Below, one piece after another: positions 1-8,109 of a stretch of 47,963 nucleotides of DNA. A model generated the notes under the pieces. The model was not told where the DNA came from. It did not search any database and saw only the letters and a list, made by a program, of their open reading frames with translations. Source of the stretch: Ignavibacteria bacterium (GTDB taxonomy: Bacteria > Bacteroidota > Ignavibacteria > Kapaibacteriales > UBA2268); NCBI GenBank assembly GCA_016844745.1, contig JAERMQ010000005.1, forward strand, positions 1-47,963. The letters run 5' to 3'. Made by a program: the position numbers and the translations under genes. How positions within the stretch are numbered: position 1 is the stretch's first letter; each line of letters begins with the position of its first letter.

Positions 1-48
1 AAGAATAAGGAAAATTAGCACATATCGCTGAAATTAAAAAATTTGTAT

Positions 49-80
49 AAAAATCAGGCTAATTCTATCATCTGATTTTT
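49..80 (+). terminator. Hairpin upstream of rpsT, possible terminator of an upstream gene
   Basis: A 9-bp perfect stem (AAAAATCAG at 49-57 with CTGATTTTT at 72-80) encloses a 14-nt loop and ends in a T run. It lies 115 nt before the rpsT start. It could terminate a gene left of the window or be a leader structure of rpsT; the sequence alone does not decide. The stem is AT-rich and weak. Confidence 0.35.
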
Positions 81-195
81 ACTCACTGATTAAGGTAATT
101 ATTCAAATTACCCTTGATATAAAAATTTGCTAAATAAAATAATTAGGATTATATTTGTAATCTTTATAAAAGTAAGTTTAATATTTTGGTATAAT

Positions 196-453
196 ATGGC
201 ACATCACAAATCAGCGTTGAAGCGGATTAGACAGACTAAGAAGCTTAAAATTGCCAACAGGCAAAAACGCAAAACTTTAAAATTGGCTATTCGCGAAGTT
301 CATACATCTACTATGGTAGAAGCAGCAGGTGAAAAGCTTAAATCGGCTCAAAGTATCTTAGATAAAATGGCTGTACGTGGTCTTTTACATAAGAATAATG
401 CCGCAAAGAAGCTTTCAAGATTAGCAAAATCGGTCAACGCATTAAAATCATAA
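196..453 (+). CDS. rpsT: 30S ribosomal protein S20
   Basis: The 85-residue basic protein begins MAHHKSALKRIRQTKK, the typical S20 N-terminus, and is made of lysine- and arginine-rich helices ending near KLSRLAKSVNALKS. S20 binds 16S rRNA early in assembly of the small ribosomal subunit. The reading frame is open back to a TTG at 127, but the 23 extra residues are hydrophobic and unlike any S20. The ATG at 196 restores the normal family length, so I chose it. It is followed directly by a tRNA gene, in an all-plus housekeeping segment at the left edge. Confidence 0.95.
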   Translation: MAHHKSALKRIRQTKKLKIANRQKRKTLKLAIREVHTSTMVEAAGEKLKSAQSILDKMAVRGLLHKNNAAKKLSRLAKSVNALKS

Positions 454-572
454 TTGTTAATGATTATATTCTGAATTAGGATTTATAGGATTTAAGGATG
501 TTAGGATTAATTTCCTTAATTCTTATAACTTATAACTTATAATTCAAAATTAGTAATTAGTAATTTAAAATT

Positions 573-646
573 GCACCCGTGGCTCAATTGGATAGAGCAT
601 CTGACTACGGATCAGAAGGTTGTGAGTTCGAGTCTCTCCGGGTGTA
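573..646 (+). tRNA. tRNA-Arg (anticodon ACG)
   Basis: A full cloverleaf can be drawn. The acceptor arm is GCACCCG (573-579) with CGGGTGT (639-645) and discriminator A646. The D arm is GCTC/GAGC (582-585, 595-598). The anticodon stem TCTGA/TCAGA encloses CTACGGA, with anticodon ACG at 607-609. The variable loop has 5 nt and the T loop is TTCGAGT (627-633). CCA is not encoded. Two oddities are a G1-U72 wobble at the acceptor end and a T-T mismatch in the T stem (623 with 637). The ACG anticodon is normally edited to ICG and reads CGU, CGC and CGA. Confidence 0.93.
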
Positions 647-670
647 CGAAGTACATTCATATCTTATTTA

Positions 671-715
671 TTATCAATATGTTAGACAAGTTTACGAATT
701 TCAACATATTGATAA
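671..715. repeat. Inverted repeat downstream of tRNA-Arg
   Basis: Perfect 13-bp arms TTATCAATATGTT (671-683) and AACATATTGATAA (703-715) flank a 19-nt loop. It lies about 25 nt after the tRNA and may help terminate or process its transcript. There is no T tract, so a classical terminator is doubtful. Confidence 0.5.
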
Positions 716-725
716 CATTCAATAG

Positions 726-851
726 TTGAATCCCATCAAAAAACTGAAAATTGAAGGTTGTCTAATTAGTATTAAAATGGAAGAATGTCATTCTAAATTT
801 TCGATTTTGGAATGTAATTTTCCCCAAAAATGCTTTTTAGAGTGGACTCAA
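726..851. mobile_element. MITE-like palindromic element, copy 1 (degenerate left end)
   Basis: The right end (834-851) carries the same 18-bp terminal sequence as the best copy at 34572-34707, followed in both by a similar actttcaac stretch. The left end near 726-743 matches the expected inverted end at about 14 of 18 positions. The interior contains the related ATTCTAAATTTTCGATTTTGGAAT hairpin remnant, which I give only by position (about 790-814). No coding capacity is seen. It lies at the 3' end of the phoB-like gene. Confidence 0.55.
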
Positions 852-865
852 ACTTTCAACTTGTA

Positions 866-1570
866 TTAATTATCCGTTTCCTCAAATTTGTATCCAACTC
901 CTCGAATATTTTTAATCATTTTACCGGCATCACCAAGCTTTTCACGCAAATTTTTAATATGAACATCCACAGTTCTGTCTAACACCCCTTTATCATAAGT
1001 ATCGAGGTAGTCAAGTATTTGGTTCCTGGAATAAACCCAACCTCTTCTTTCGAGTAAAAGTGTTAAAATTTTAAATTCAGTCGATGTTAGCTCAACTTTT
1101 ACATTATAAGCGATAACCTCATACTTCTGCAAATCTATACTAAGTATTTCACCAACTTTGATTAAGTAGGATTTATCTGCTCTTGTTTCTCTGCGAAGTA
1201 TAGATTTTACTCTTGCGACAAGTTCACGGGGTGAAAAAGGTTTTGTCATATAATCATCGGCACCCAGCTCCAAACCTAAAACTTTATCAAATTCTTCAGA
1301 CTTTGCAGTGAGCATAATGATTGGAATTTGGGAATACTTTTTATCCTGTCTTAATTTTTTGCAGACCTCCAGACCATCTAAATCCGGAAGCATCAAATCG
1401 AGTATTAAAAGCCCCGGGATTTCTTCTTTCAGGTGCTTGAAAAAGCTCTCAGCCTTGGTAAATTCCTTTGTCTTAAATCCTTCTTTATGAAGATTCAAAG
1501 TCACCAAATGAGCTATATCTTCTTCATCTTCCAATATGAAAATTTTTCTTTGATTTAATTTTTGTTCCAT
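866..1570 (-). CDS. phoB: PhoB-like response regulator (OmpR family)
   Basis: This 234-residue protein has an N-terminal receiver domain (about residues 8-122) with acidic residues EDE near 14-16, phosphoacceptor Asp58 in LILDLMLPDLDG, a conserved Thr in MLTAK and Lys in MTKPF. A C-terminal winged-helix DNA-binding domain follows (about 140-230), with the usual LTSTEFKIL and RGVGYKF motifs. The ATG at 1570 starts 2 nt after the kinase stop codon, which implies translational coupling; a TTG three codons earlier is less likely. Its position after the pst-phoU genes and a PhoR-like kinase identifies it as the phosphate-starvation regulator. It is the natural candidate to bind the two Pho boxes at 8977-9016 and 10561-10600. 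Confidence 0.9.
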   Translation of the reverse strand: MEQKLNQRKIFILEDEEDIAHLVTLNLHKEGFKTKEFTKAESFFKHLKEEIPGLLILDLMLPDLDGLEVCKKLRQDKKYSQIPIIMLTAKSEEFDKVLGLELGADDYMTKPFSPRELVARVKSILRRETRADKSYLIKVGEILSIDLQKYEVIAYNVKVELTSTEFKILTLLLERRGWVYSRNQILDYLDTYDKGVLDRTVDVHIKNLREKLGDAGKMIKNIRGVGYKFEETDN

Positions 1571-1572
1571 AG

Positions 1573-3303
1573 TTAACAAATTAATTTTGGAAATGTTATA
1601 ATAAATTTTGAACCTACTCCCTCAGTGCTCTCAACGGAGATTTTACCATTATGAAGCATAACTATATGCTTGACAATCGCTAATCCTAATCCTGTGCCGG
1701 CATTCTGCCTTGAGCGGGATTTATCAACAGTATAGAATCTTTCGAAAATCCTCTCCCTGTCTTTTTCGGGGATACCAATCCCGGAATCAATTACTTCAAA
1801 TTTGATGGATGAATCTTCGATTTTAGCATTAATTACTATACCACCTTTTTCTGTATATTTTATGGCATTATCAATAAGATTGATGAACATTTGTTCTAAA
1901 ATGAACTCATCTGCCTTCATACTTTCAATATTATTATCAATATGAATATCCATCGACAGATTCTTACTTTTTAATTTTTGGTCAAAAGTAGAAGTTAAAT
2001 TATTAAAGAGAATAGGTAAATTGATTTCACTAATATTTAATTTTGAATTTTTCTCTTCGATTCTGGATATTGAAAGTAAATCCTGCACTATATTGATAAG
2101 CCTGTTTGTATGATTTTTGATTATTTCAATATACTTCCTGTTAGGTTCATCAATATCCGATTCAATTGTTTCAATATAACCCTTAATTACCGTCAAAGGA
2201 GTTCGAAGTTCATGGGAAACATTAATCACAAAGTCCTTTTTCATATTTTCCAACTTTTTAAGCTCTGATATATTATAGAAAATCAAAACGATCTCTTTAT
2301 TGTCATTAATATGATTGGCGCTGCAAATATAGAATTCGTTGCGAAATTCTATTTCAGATGATATATTGGAACTTGATGCAACCATGTTCTTTAATATTTT
2401 ATCAGTATTATTATCCCGGAAAATTTCCCAATACATCTTACCGATTACTTTTTTCTGACCGGTAATTTTAATAAAACTGTCATTACATAAAGAAATCCTA
2501 TGGTTTTCATCCAATACAACCAAGCCTTCCTGAATAGAAGAAATTATTCTGTTTAACTCTTCCTTCTGGCTATTGGTTTTCCGGAATAGAGTGCCGATTT
2601 GCTCAATCATTAAATTAATACTATCACCAAGAATTTTGAATTCATCTTTTGTTTTAATATTAACATTAACATTAAAATCGCCATTAGCAAGATTTTCTGA
2701 AACCCGAACCAGGTTTTGAATTGGTTTGGTAAACGTTCTCGATAATAAATATGCAGCTAACAATGCAATACAGACTATGATTATAGAAATATTGAAAATT
2801 TTAAATACCAACTCATTGAATAATATTAAATAGTCATCCATAAATACACTCAACCTAATGACCCCAAACAAGGCTGAGTCAATTTTTATGGGTATTGCAA
2901 CATATATCATATCCTTTTTAACCGTATAACTATGCCTGATGGATTTCCCAAACCCTTCTTTCAATGCCTTTTGAACTTCGGGTCTATCTGAATGGTTTTC
3001 CATTTTGCCGGGAACTGCCTTAGAATCTGCAATCACCTTACCATTTTTGTCAATTACGGTTATCCTTGAATTTATCTTTTTATTTAGTTCTTTAATCGCA
3101 GAGTCCAAAGTCAGGAACTGCATATTTGATAAGTAAGGTCTTATTGCTAATTCAAGGGTATAACAAGTCCGGACTTCATTTTCAATTGTGCTTTCCAGAT
3201 AATAATGGCTTATACTTTCATAAGAAAAATAAATAATCGGAATTACCAATAATCCTATCAGAAAGATATACCCCACAAATATTTTGCTGAAAATCCGCTT
3301 CAT
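1573..3303 (-). CDS. phoR: PhoR-like sensor histidine kinase
   Basis: The 576-residue membrane kinase has TM1 at about residues 8-27, an extracytoplasmic region of about 140 residues with a PAS/Cache-like look, and TM2 at about 168-188. It continues with a HAMP domain (about 190-243), a PAS domain (about 250-345, starting IISSIQEGLVVLDENHRI), HisKA with His364 in NVSHELRTPLTVIKGY, and HATPase_c with N, G1 and G2 boxes (LIDNAIKYT, DSGIGIPEKD, GTGLGLAIVKH). In known systems PhoR autophosphorylates under phosphate limitation and is held off by PhoU and the Pst complex. Most enteric PhoR proteins lack a large sensory domain, so the extracytoplasmic domain here resembles Bacillus PhoR more closely. 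The gene is 2 nt from phoB. Confidence 0.88.
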   Translation of the reverse strand: MKRIFSKIFVGYIFLIGLLVIPIIYFSYESISHYYLESTIENEVRTCYTLELAIRPYLSNMQFLTLDSAIKELNKKINSRITVIDKNGKVIADSKAVPGKMENHSDRPEVQKALKEGFGKSIRHSYTVKKDMIYVAIPIKIDSALFGVIRLSVFMDDYLILFNELVFKIFNISIIIVCIALLAAYLLSRTFTKPIQNLVRVSENLANGDFNVNVNIKTKDEFKILGDSINLMIEQIGTLFRKTNSQKEELNRIISSIQEGLVVLDENHRISLCNDSFIKITGQKKVIGKMYWEIFRDNNTDKILKNMVASSSNISSEIEFRNEFYICSANHINDNKEIVLIFYNISELKKLENMKKDFVINVSHELRTPLTVIKGYIETIESDIDEPNRKYIEIIKNHTNRLINIVQDLLSISRIEEKNSKLNISEINLPILFNNLTSTFDQKLKSKNLSMDIHIDNNIESMKADEFILEQMFINLIDNAIKYTEKGGIVINAKIEDSSIKFEVIDSGIGIPEKDRERIFERFYTVDKSRSRQNAGTGLGLAIVKHIVMLHNGKISVESTEGVGSKFIITFPKLIC

Positions 3304-3420
3304 ATCACCTTGTTGTTAATGAATTCCGAAAATTAAAAGTATAATAATTTACTAACTCATATTACTACACGTTTTGTCCATTAAATAACATATAACTTAA
3401 TAACTTATAATTCATAATTA

Positions 3421-4125
3421 TCAAACACTCTCTTCATTTGAAAGATTAATCAATTTGTTTACATCATGATGTTTGACGATTCTTGAATCAAACATATAGA
3501 TTAATTCCTGGGCTATACTTTTTGTTTGCTGGGATATAGCATGGAAATTACGGTTTATATCCAGCAAATAGCAGCATGGTGCGATGTAATTTTTATCTTC
3601 CAGCATCAGTGATTTTATACCTTCAAAATTCGAATTGAAAATTTCGTCGGCAGACTCCGCCATTTTAATAGTTTCAATAGCTAACTCATAGTTTAAATCA
3701 ACGAAAGAATCCATTAGCTTCGAAATCATGGAATCAATTGTTTCAGCCATATCCTTAATCTTCGTTTTTTCTACAAGCCCCGGCGGACTAAGCATATTCA
3801 TAACATCCTGAATAATAAATATAGTCAAATCAGCAATTATTTCCAGGTATATATTCATCTGGTAAGCTGCCAAAATGAGTCTCAAATCAGTTGCTACAGG
3901 CTGCAGTAAAGCTATTATTTTAATGCATTGATTATTTATTTTATTATCAAGTTTATTGACTTTCTTCTCCAAAGACAGTACTTCAGCCGCTAATTCAAGA
4001 TTGTTGTCCAAAAGGGCATTAATCGCAATGCTTATCTGCTGTTGAACAATCGTACCCATTTTCACCAAACGGTAACGAAGTTTATTCAGCTCTTCATCAT
4101 ATTTTTTAAAGACGTGTTCTTTCAT
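3421..4125 (-). CDS. phoU: Phosphate transport system regulator PhoU
   Basis: The 234-residue helical protein fits the PhoU family (about 215-240 residues). It has two related three-helix halves, each with an acidic metal-binding region resembling E-x-x-D motifs (for example LSLEKKVNKLDNKINNQC and EIFNSNFEGIKSL). It starts MKEHVFKKYDEELNKLRYRLVKMG, a recognisable PhoU N-terminus. PhoU links the state of the Pst transporter to the PhoR kinase and keeps signalling off when phosphate is abundant. It lies between pstB and phoR on the same strand. The pstB-phoU gap holds a hairpin repeat that might lower its expression relative to pstB. Confidence 0.9.
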   Translation of the reverse strand: MKEHVFKKYDEELNKLRYRLVKMGTIVQQQISIAINALLDNNLELAAEVLSLEKKVNKLDNKINNQCIKIIALLQPVATDLRLILAAYQMNIYLEIIADLTIFIIQDVMNMLSPPGLVEKTKIKDMAETIDSMISKLMDSFVDLNYELAIETIKMAESADEIFNSNFEGIKSLMLEDKNYIAPCCYLLDINRNFHAISQQTKSIAQELIYMFDSRIVKHHDVNKLINLSNEESV

Positions 4126-4185
4126 TTTCTTGTTTTTTAAATAATTACAAAATAATAAATTTACTTTTTATATCGTTATAATATT

Positions 4186-4254
4186 GTCATTCCTGCGAAT
4201 ACAGGAATCTCATAAACCGCTGTGGTAGGGGATTCCTGCATTCGCAGGAATGAC
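4186..4254. repeat. Hairpin repeat family A (GTCATTCCTGCG type), copy 1
   Basis: Left arm 4186-4209 and right arm 4231-4254 are inverted 24-bp sequences with one mismatch, carrying GTCATTCCTGCG at the ends. A nearly identical copy lies at 10653-10722, a half copy at 32579-32609 and variant copies at 20822-20928. It occupies the phoU-pstB gap. Confidence 0.85.
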
Positions 4255-4280
4255 AAATGATTAATATTTTTCCCAAACCT

Positions 4281-5042
4281 TTATCCAAACCTTCCTGTTA
4301 CGTATTCCTCAGTCTTTTTATTCGAAGGATTAGTAAATAGCGTTTTCGTCCGTCCGTATTCAATCAATTCACCAAGATAGAAGAATGCAGTATTATCACT
4401 GACTCTCGCTGCCTGCTGCATATTATGTGTAACGATAACTATTGTATAATTATCCCGCAATTCATCAATAAGCTCTTCAATCTTCGAAGTTGAAATTGGG
4501 TCTAAAGCGCTGGCTGGTTCGTCCATTAAAATAATATCGGGATTAACAGCCAGGCAACGGGCAATGCAAAGCCTTTGTTGCTGCCCACCCGAAAGCCCCA
4601 GTGCAGAAGACTTTAACCTGTCTTTAACTTCATCCCAAATAGCTGCTTTTTTCAGACTTTCTTCAACAATTTCGGCTAATTTGTTTTTATCTCTGATTCC
4701 GTTCACTCTGGGCCCGTAGGCTACATTATCGAACACGGATTTCGGGAAAGGATTCGATTTCTGAAATACCATGCCAATCCTTTTTCTAAGCTGAACTACG
4801 TCTAAATTCTTACTGTAAATATCAATATCATCAATAAGAACTTTACCGTCAATCTTAACGCTTGGAATAAGGTCGTTCATACGATTAAGTGTTCTTAAGA
4901 ACGTCGATTTACCGCAGCCTGACGGTCCAATGAAGGCTGTAACCTTTTTCTCAGGAATATCTAAAGTTATATCCTTCAAAGCTTGCTTCGTACCATAAAA
5001 CAAATTAAGGTTTTGCGTAACTATTTTGGTTTTATCTTTCAT
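4281..5042 (-). CDS. pstB: Phosphate ABC transporter ATP-binding protein PstB
   Basis: The 253-residue ATPase has Walker [10 protein letters not shown] (about 38-46), a Q-loop in [15 protein letters not shown], signature LSGGQQQR, Walker [12 protein letters not shown] and the H-loop in [13 protein letters not shown]. The NPFPKS-x-DNVAYG and MNDLIP signatures are specific for PstB rather than a general ABC ATPase. It powers phosphate import through PstC and PstA. It follows pstA by about 200 nt; that gap contains family B hairpin DNA which could weaken polarity through the operon. Confidence 0.95.
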   Translation of the reverse strand: MKDKTKIVTQNLNLFYGTKQALKDITLDIPEKKVTAFIGPSGCGKSTFLRTLNRMNDLIPSVKIDGKVLIDDIDIYSKNLDVVQLRKRIGMVFQKSNPFPKSVFDNVAYGPRVNGIRDKNKLAEIVEESLKKAAIWDEVKDRLKSSALGLSGGQQQRLCIARCLAVNPDIILMDEPASALDPISTSKIEELIDELRDNYTIVIVTHNMQQAARVSDNTAFFYLGELIEYGRTKTLFTNPSNKKTEEYVTGRFG

Positions 5043-5074
5043 ATTATAGCTTATAAATTATTAAATGAAAATAA

Positions 5075-5180
5075 GAAAAACCCCCTAACCCCAGGTTATA
5101 GAAGTAGAACATAGAAGTAGAACATAGAAGTAGAAAAAGAATTTATTCCCCCTTTTTCAAAAGGGGTTAGGGGGTTTTTC
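5075..5180. repeat. Hairpin repeat family B, copy 1 (between pstA and pstB)
   Basis: Outer inverted arms GAAAAACCCCCTAACCCC and GGGGTTAGGGGGTTTTTC enclose a tandem array of the 13-bp unit AGAAGTAGAACAT (2.6 copies, 5099-5135) and a CCCCTTTTTCAAAAGGGG minor hairpin. A near-identical copy flanks the other side of pstCA at 7874-7979, in the same orientation. Simpler family members at 16007-16087 and 31015-31068 lack the 13-bp array. The GC-rich stem followed by T residues could act as a terminator or attenuator. Confidence 0.85.
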
Positions 5181-5240
5181 TTTATCCTTAAAAATATTCA
5201 TCTTTTAGCTAATTTCATAATAATAATTTAAAATTTAGGA

Positions 5241-6440
5241 TTAACCATGTTCGGACATTCTTGAACGAATGCGTGAACGAATGAATATTGCTGTAAAATT
5301 CAACATAAATGTCATAAGGAGCAGTACAAGTGTAGTTGCATACTGCAAGGGTTTTGTTAATTCTACATTCGTTGATTGAGTGGTCAATACATAAATATGA
5401 TAGCCAAGGTGCATAAACTGTGAGGAAAATGAATTCGGCAGGTCCGGTAAATAATATGCAACTCCGGTAAACAGTATTGGCGCTACTTCGCCGGCACCTC
5501 TGCTTATAGTCAGAATAGTACCTGTAAGAATTCCGGGTAAAGCGCCGGGAATTACTATTTTCAGGATTGTAGCAAACTTCGTTGCACCCAATGCTAAGCT
5601 CGCTTCTTTTATTTCGCGCGGGATGGTGCGGATTGCTTCCTCGACCGATACGATTACAATCGGCAGGGTTAGTAATGCCATAGTTAACGCTGCCCAGATA
5701 AGGGCTGGCTGACCCCATTTTAGATTGATTCTATCCCTGAAGAATTGCATTACTTTTTGCTTTTCAATCGGCTCAATATCCCCATTCATTTCACTCAATA
5801 CTTTGACTTGTTCTAATTGTGTATGCCAATATACTTTATCGCACTTCAATAAATAATCCCTGATTAAAGGAACAGTTGCTTTGCCATCCTTTCTGAAAGG
5901 TGAATCCTGTTGATTGAAGAGAATTTCCATTTTATTCATAGTCTTTTTTATGTCATAATTATCCATCTGCTTGCCTATAACTCCAATAAAGAATCCTAAC
6001 CCAAACAAACCGAAAACAATAGCCGGTATACCGGAAAGAGTGTTAACCGCAAATCTAATGGATTTCGTTATTATTGAATTTTCTTTTGCATATTCAGCCA
6101 AATAAATAGCTGTAATAGTACCAATCGGGACTCCGATAATTGACATAATTAAAACTAATAACGATGTTCCGATAATTGCAGGGAAAATACCTCCACGAGT
6201 TAAGCCATCCAGAGGATTTGAGAATATGAATTCCCATGAAAGATGGCTTTTACCTAAAATATAAATATGGATAAAAAAGTAGATAATGAAAATTATGATA
6301 AATATTGCTGATAGCCCGCTTATGGATGCAAAGAAACCGTCGGTTAATCTTCTTTTTAATTTATAAGATACCTTTGGCAAAATAAAAATTATGCTTACTA
6401 AAAAAACGAGAAGAATCCCTGCCGTTAAATATCCCAACAC
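5241..6440 (-). CDS. pstA: Phosphate ABC transporter permease PstA
   Basis: This 399-residue permease has about seven hydrophobic segments and the permease EAA loop EEAIRTIPREIKEASLALGA (about 267-286), followed by a GAGEVAPILFTG motif typical of PstA. It forms the membrane channel with PstC. Usual PstA proteins have about 280-300 residues. Here about 87 hydrophilic residues (roughly 157-243) are inserted between the GIPAIVFGLFGLGFFIGVIG segment and the next TM, and there is an additional N-terminal TM. The start is GTG at 6440, directly abutting the pstC stop at 6441, which indicates tight coupling. Confidence 0.92.
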   Translation of the reverse strand: MLGYLTAGILLVFLVSIIFILPKVSYKLKRRLTDGFFASISGLSAIFIIIFIIYFFIHIYILGKSHLSWEFIFSNPLDGLTRGGIFPAIIGTSLLVLIMSIIGVPIGTITAIYLAEYAKENSIITKSIRFAVNTLSGIPAIVFGLFGLGFFIGVIGKQMDNYDIKKTMNKMEILFNQQDSPFRKDGKATVPLIRDYLLKCDKVYWHTQLEQVKVLSEMNGDIEPIEKQKVMQFFRDRINLKWGQPALIWAALTMALLTLPIVIVSVEEAIRTIPREIKEASLALGATKFATILKIVIPGALPGILTGTILTISRGAGEVAPILFTGVAYYLPDLPNSFSSQFMHLGYHIYVLTTQSTNVELTKPLQYATTLVLLLMTFMLNFTAIFIRSRIRSRMSEHG

Positions 6441-7823
6441 TTATAATCCCTGTATTCTTTTGATTAATTTTTTTCTTATATAAAATTCGGCTATTGCATT
6501 CAAAGAAAAAGTGATGATAAACAAAATCGAACCTATCAGGAATAACACTCCATAATGAATGCTTCTGAATTCAACTTCTGCCATTTCCGAGCCGATGGTT
6601 GCCGACATAGTCCTGACCGATTCAAATATATTTGCTGAAACCAAAGCTGCATTACCGGTTGCCATGAGGGCAATCATCGTTTCGCCGAATGCCCTGCCGA
6701 ATCCAAGAATAACGGCAGCAAACACTCCGGGAATAGCAGCCGGAAGCAAAACCCTCCATGCAGTTTGCCAACGGGATGCGCCAAGTGCAAAACTTGCTTC
6801 TTTCATGTGTTTTGGAACTGCAGTCAGGGCATCTTCCGTCATTGTGAATATAATTGGAATAACAGCCAATGCCATTCCAATTCCTCCAACAAAAGCATTT
6901 AACCGGAAAGTAGTATGGAAAAATTCCTGTATTATTGTTGCCAACGTTATTAAACAAAAAAAGCCAATCACTACAGATGGGAATCCTGCCAATAATTCAA
7001 TTGCCGGTTTGATTGTTTCCTTCATCCATTTGGGTGCAAAGGCTACGGAGAAAATAGCAGCCAAAATCCCAATCGGAGCAGCAAGCAATAGACCTATTAA
7101 AGTTACTTTTAATGCACCTATAAAGAGTGGAATAAAACTGAATTTCGGTACGGTTCCAATAGGTTGCCAAATATATGCCGGTTTATTATCGATATAATCA
7201 TTAGCTGTAAATATCTGTTTCATTGTAACTGGCTCTTCGGATAAAGTGTTTTCATCACTGGCATTTCTTTCAATATTAACCAGTGGAGGTGCATTTTCAG
7301 CCTTATCATAAGGTATATCAGGTGAGGTTGAGTAGGTTTCCTGTACTAATTCTTTATCATCGGAAGAATATGATTCCGGTTTATAAGTATCTTGTTTTAA
7401 ATCATTGTTTTCATTTTTATTATTTGTTGATGAACCATAAGTTTCCTGCTTGAGATTACCTGAGTTATTGTTATACGATTGTGCATTTTCAACAACTTCA
7501 CGTTCGTTATTCTTAATTAACTCTGTAGTATCCTTTGTTTTAAAAGCATACATCGATTCCTTAATGACATAGAAGAGAATTGCAAAAATTGCTATAATTG
7601 AAACCAATGCGACCACTTTAATAACACTTTCGGCAAAGAATTCACCAATGTATAGCTTTTTACCATAACCTAAAGGTTTATGAGATATATATTTTTCAAT
7701 ATTATTAGCTGAATCAGTGATTTTTTTATTTTGTTTTATTAGGGATTTATTGTTACTCTTCAATAAAAAATCTCTAGGAGGATCTTCATTAGCAGTATTT
7801 AAAGTATTTGATTCTGAGTTCAT
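6441..7823 (-). CDS. pstC: Phosphate ABC transporter permease PstC with extended loop
   Basis: The 460-residue permease has the binding-protein-dependent permease core in its C-terminal half (about 230-455), with the EAA loop AVPKHMKEASFALGASRWQT and GRAFGETMIALMATGN, a PstC hallmark. TM1 lies at about 67-87. Between TM1 and the core is a polar, Asn/Ser/Glu-rich loop of about 140 residues carrying three spaced copies of a KQ(E/D)TY-like motif (126-129, 144-147, 161-164). Typical PstC is about 300-320 residues, so both the cytoplasmic N-terminus (about 65 residues) and this loop are additions. By topology the loop is probably on the outer face of the inner membrane. Confidence 0.92.
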   Translation of the reverse strand: MNSESNTLNTANEDPPRDFLLKSNNKSLIKQNKKITDSANNIEKYISHKPLGYGKKLYIGEFFAESVIKVVALVSIIAIFAILFYVIKESMYAFKTKDTTELIKNNEREVVENAQSYNNNSGNLKQETYGSSTNNKNENNDLKQDTYKPESYSSDDKELVQETYSTSPDIPYDKAENAPPLVNIERNASDENTLSEEPVTMKQIFTANDYIDNKPAYIWQPIGTVPKFSFIPLFIGALKVTLIGLLLAAPIGILAAIFSVAFAPKWMKETIKPAIELLAGFPSVVIGFFCLITLATIIQEFFHTTFRLNAFVGGIGMALAVIPIIFTMTEDALTAVPKHMKEASFALGASRWQTAWRVLLPAAIPGVFAAVILGFGRAFGETMIALMATGNAALVSANIFESVRTMSATIGSEMAEVEFRSIHYGVLFLIGSILFIITFSLNAIAEFYIRKKLIKRIQGL

Positions 7824-7873
7824 TTTTTATAATTTCTACGATTCTAACTTTTCTAACAATTTAAAAAATCGAA

Positions 7874-7979
7874 GAGAAACCCCCTAACCCCGGTTATAGA
7901 AGTAGAACATAGAAGTAGAACATAGAAGTAGAAGAGGAAGTTATTCCACCTTTTTCAAAAGGAGTTAGGGGGTTTCTCC
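7874..7979. repeat. Hairpin repeat family B, copy 2 (upstream of pstC)
   Basis: The outer arms GAGAAACCCCCTAACCCC and GTTAGGGGGTTTCTC enclose the same 13-bp AGAAGTAGAACAT tandem array as copy 1 at 5075-5180. The two copies differ by only a handful of substitutions over about 105 bp, are in direct orientation, and flank pstC-pstA. The remaining intergenic sequence to 8109 shows nothing further that I recognise. Confidence 0.85.
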
Positions 7980-8109
7980 TGATTTGTCAAATATTATTTT
8001 TATTAAGTTCTTTATTTTAAATTTCAGCATAACATTCCATTGAGTTCTCTAAAACATTCAATCGCCGAAATGTAACTTTTATTGCTTTTGTGACAACACT
8101 TCACGTTAT

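Noticed and set aside
127..195. Extended N-terminus of S20 starting at TTG 127
   Set aside because: The extra residues are hydrophobic and unlike S20. ATG 196 gives the normal length and N-terminal sequence.
5215..5718. A 167-codon frame overlapping pstA in another frame
   Set aside because: The translation is rich in Asn, Arg and Ser runs and lacks protein-like character; pstA is unambiguous in the same region.
6559..7197. A 212-codon open frame antisense to pstC
   Set aside because: It is a shadow of the pstC permease core, with no own ribosome-binding site or recognisable domain.
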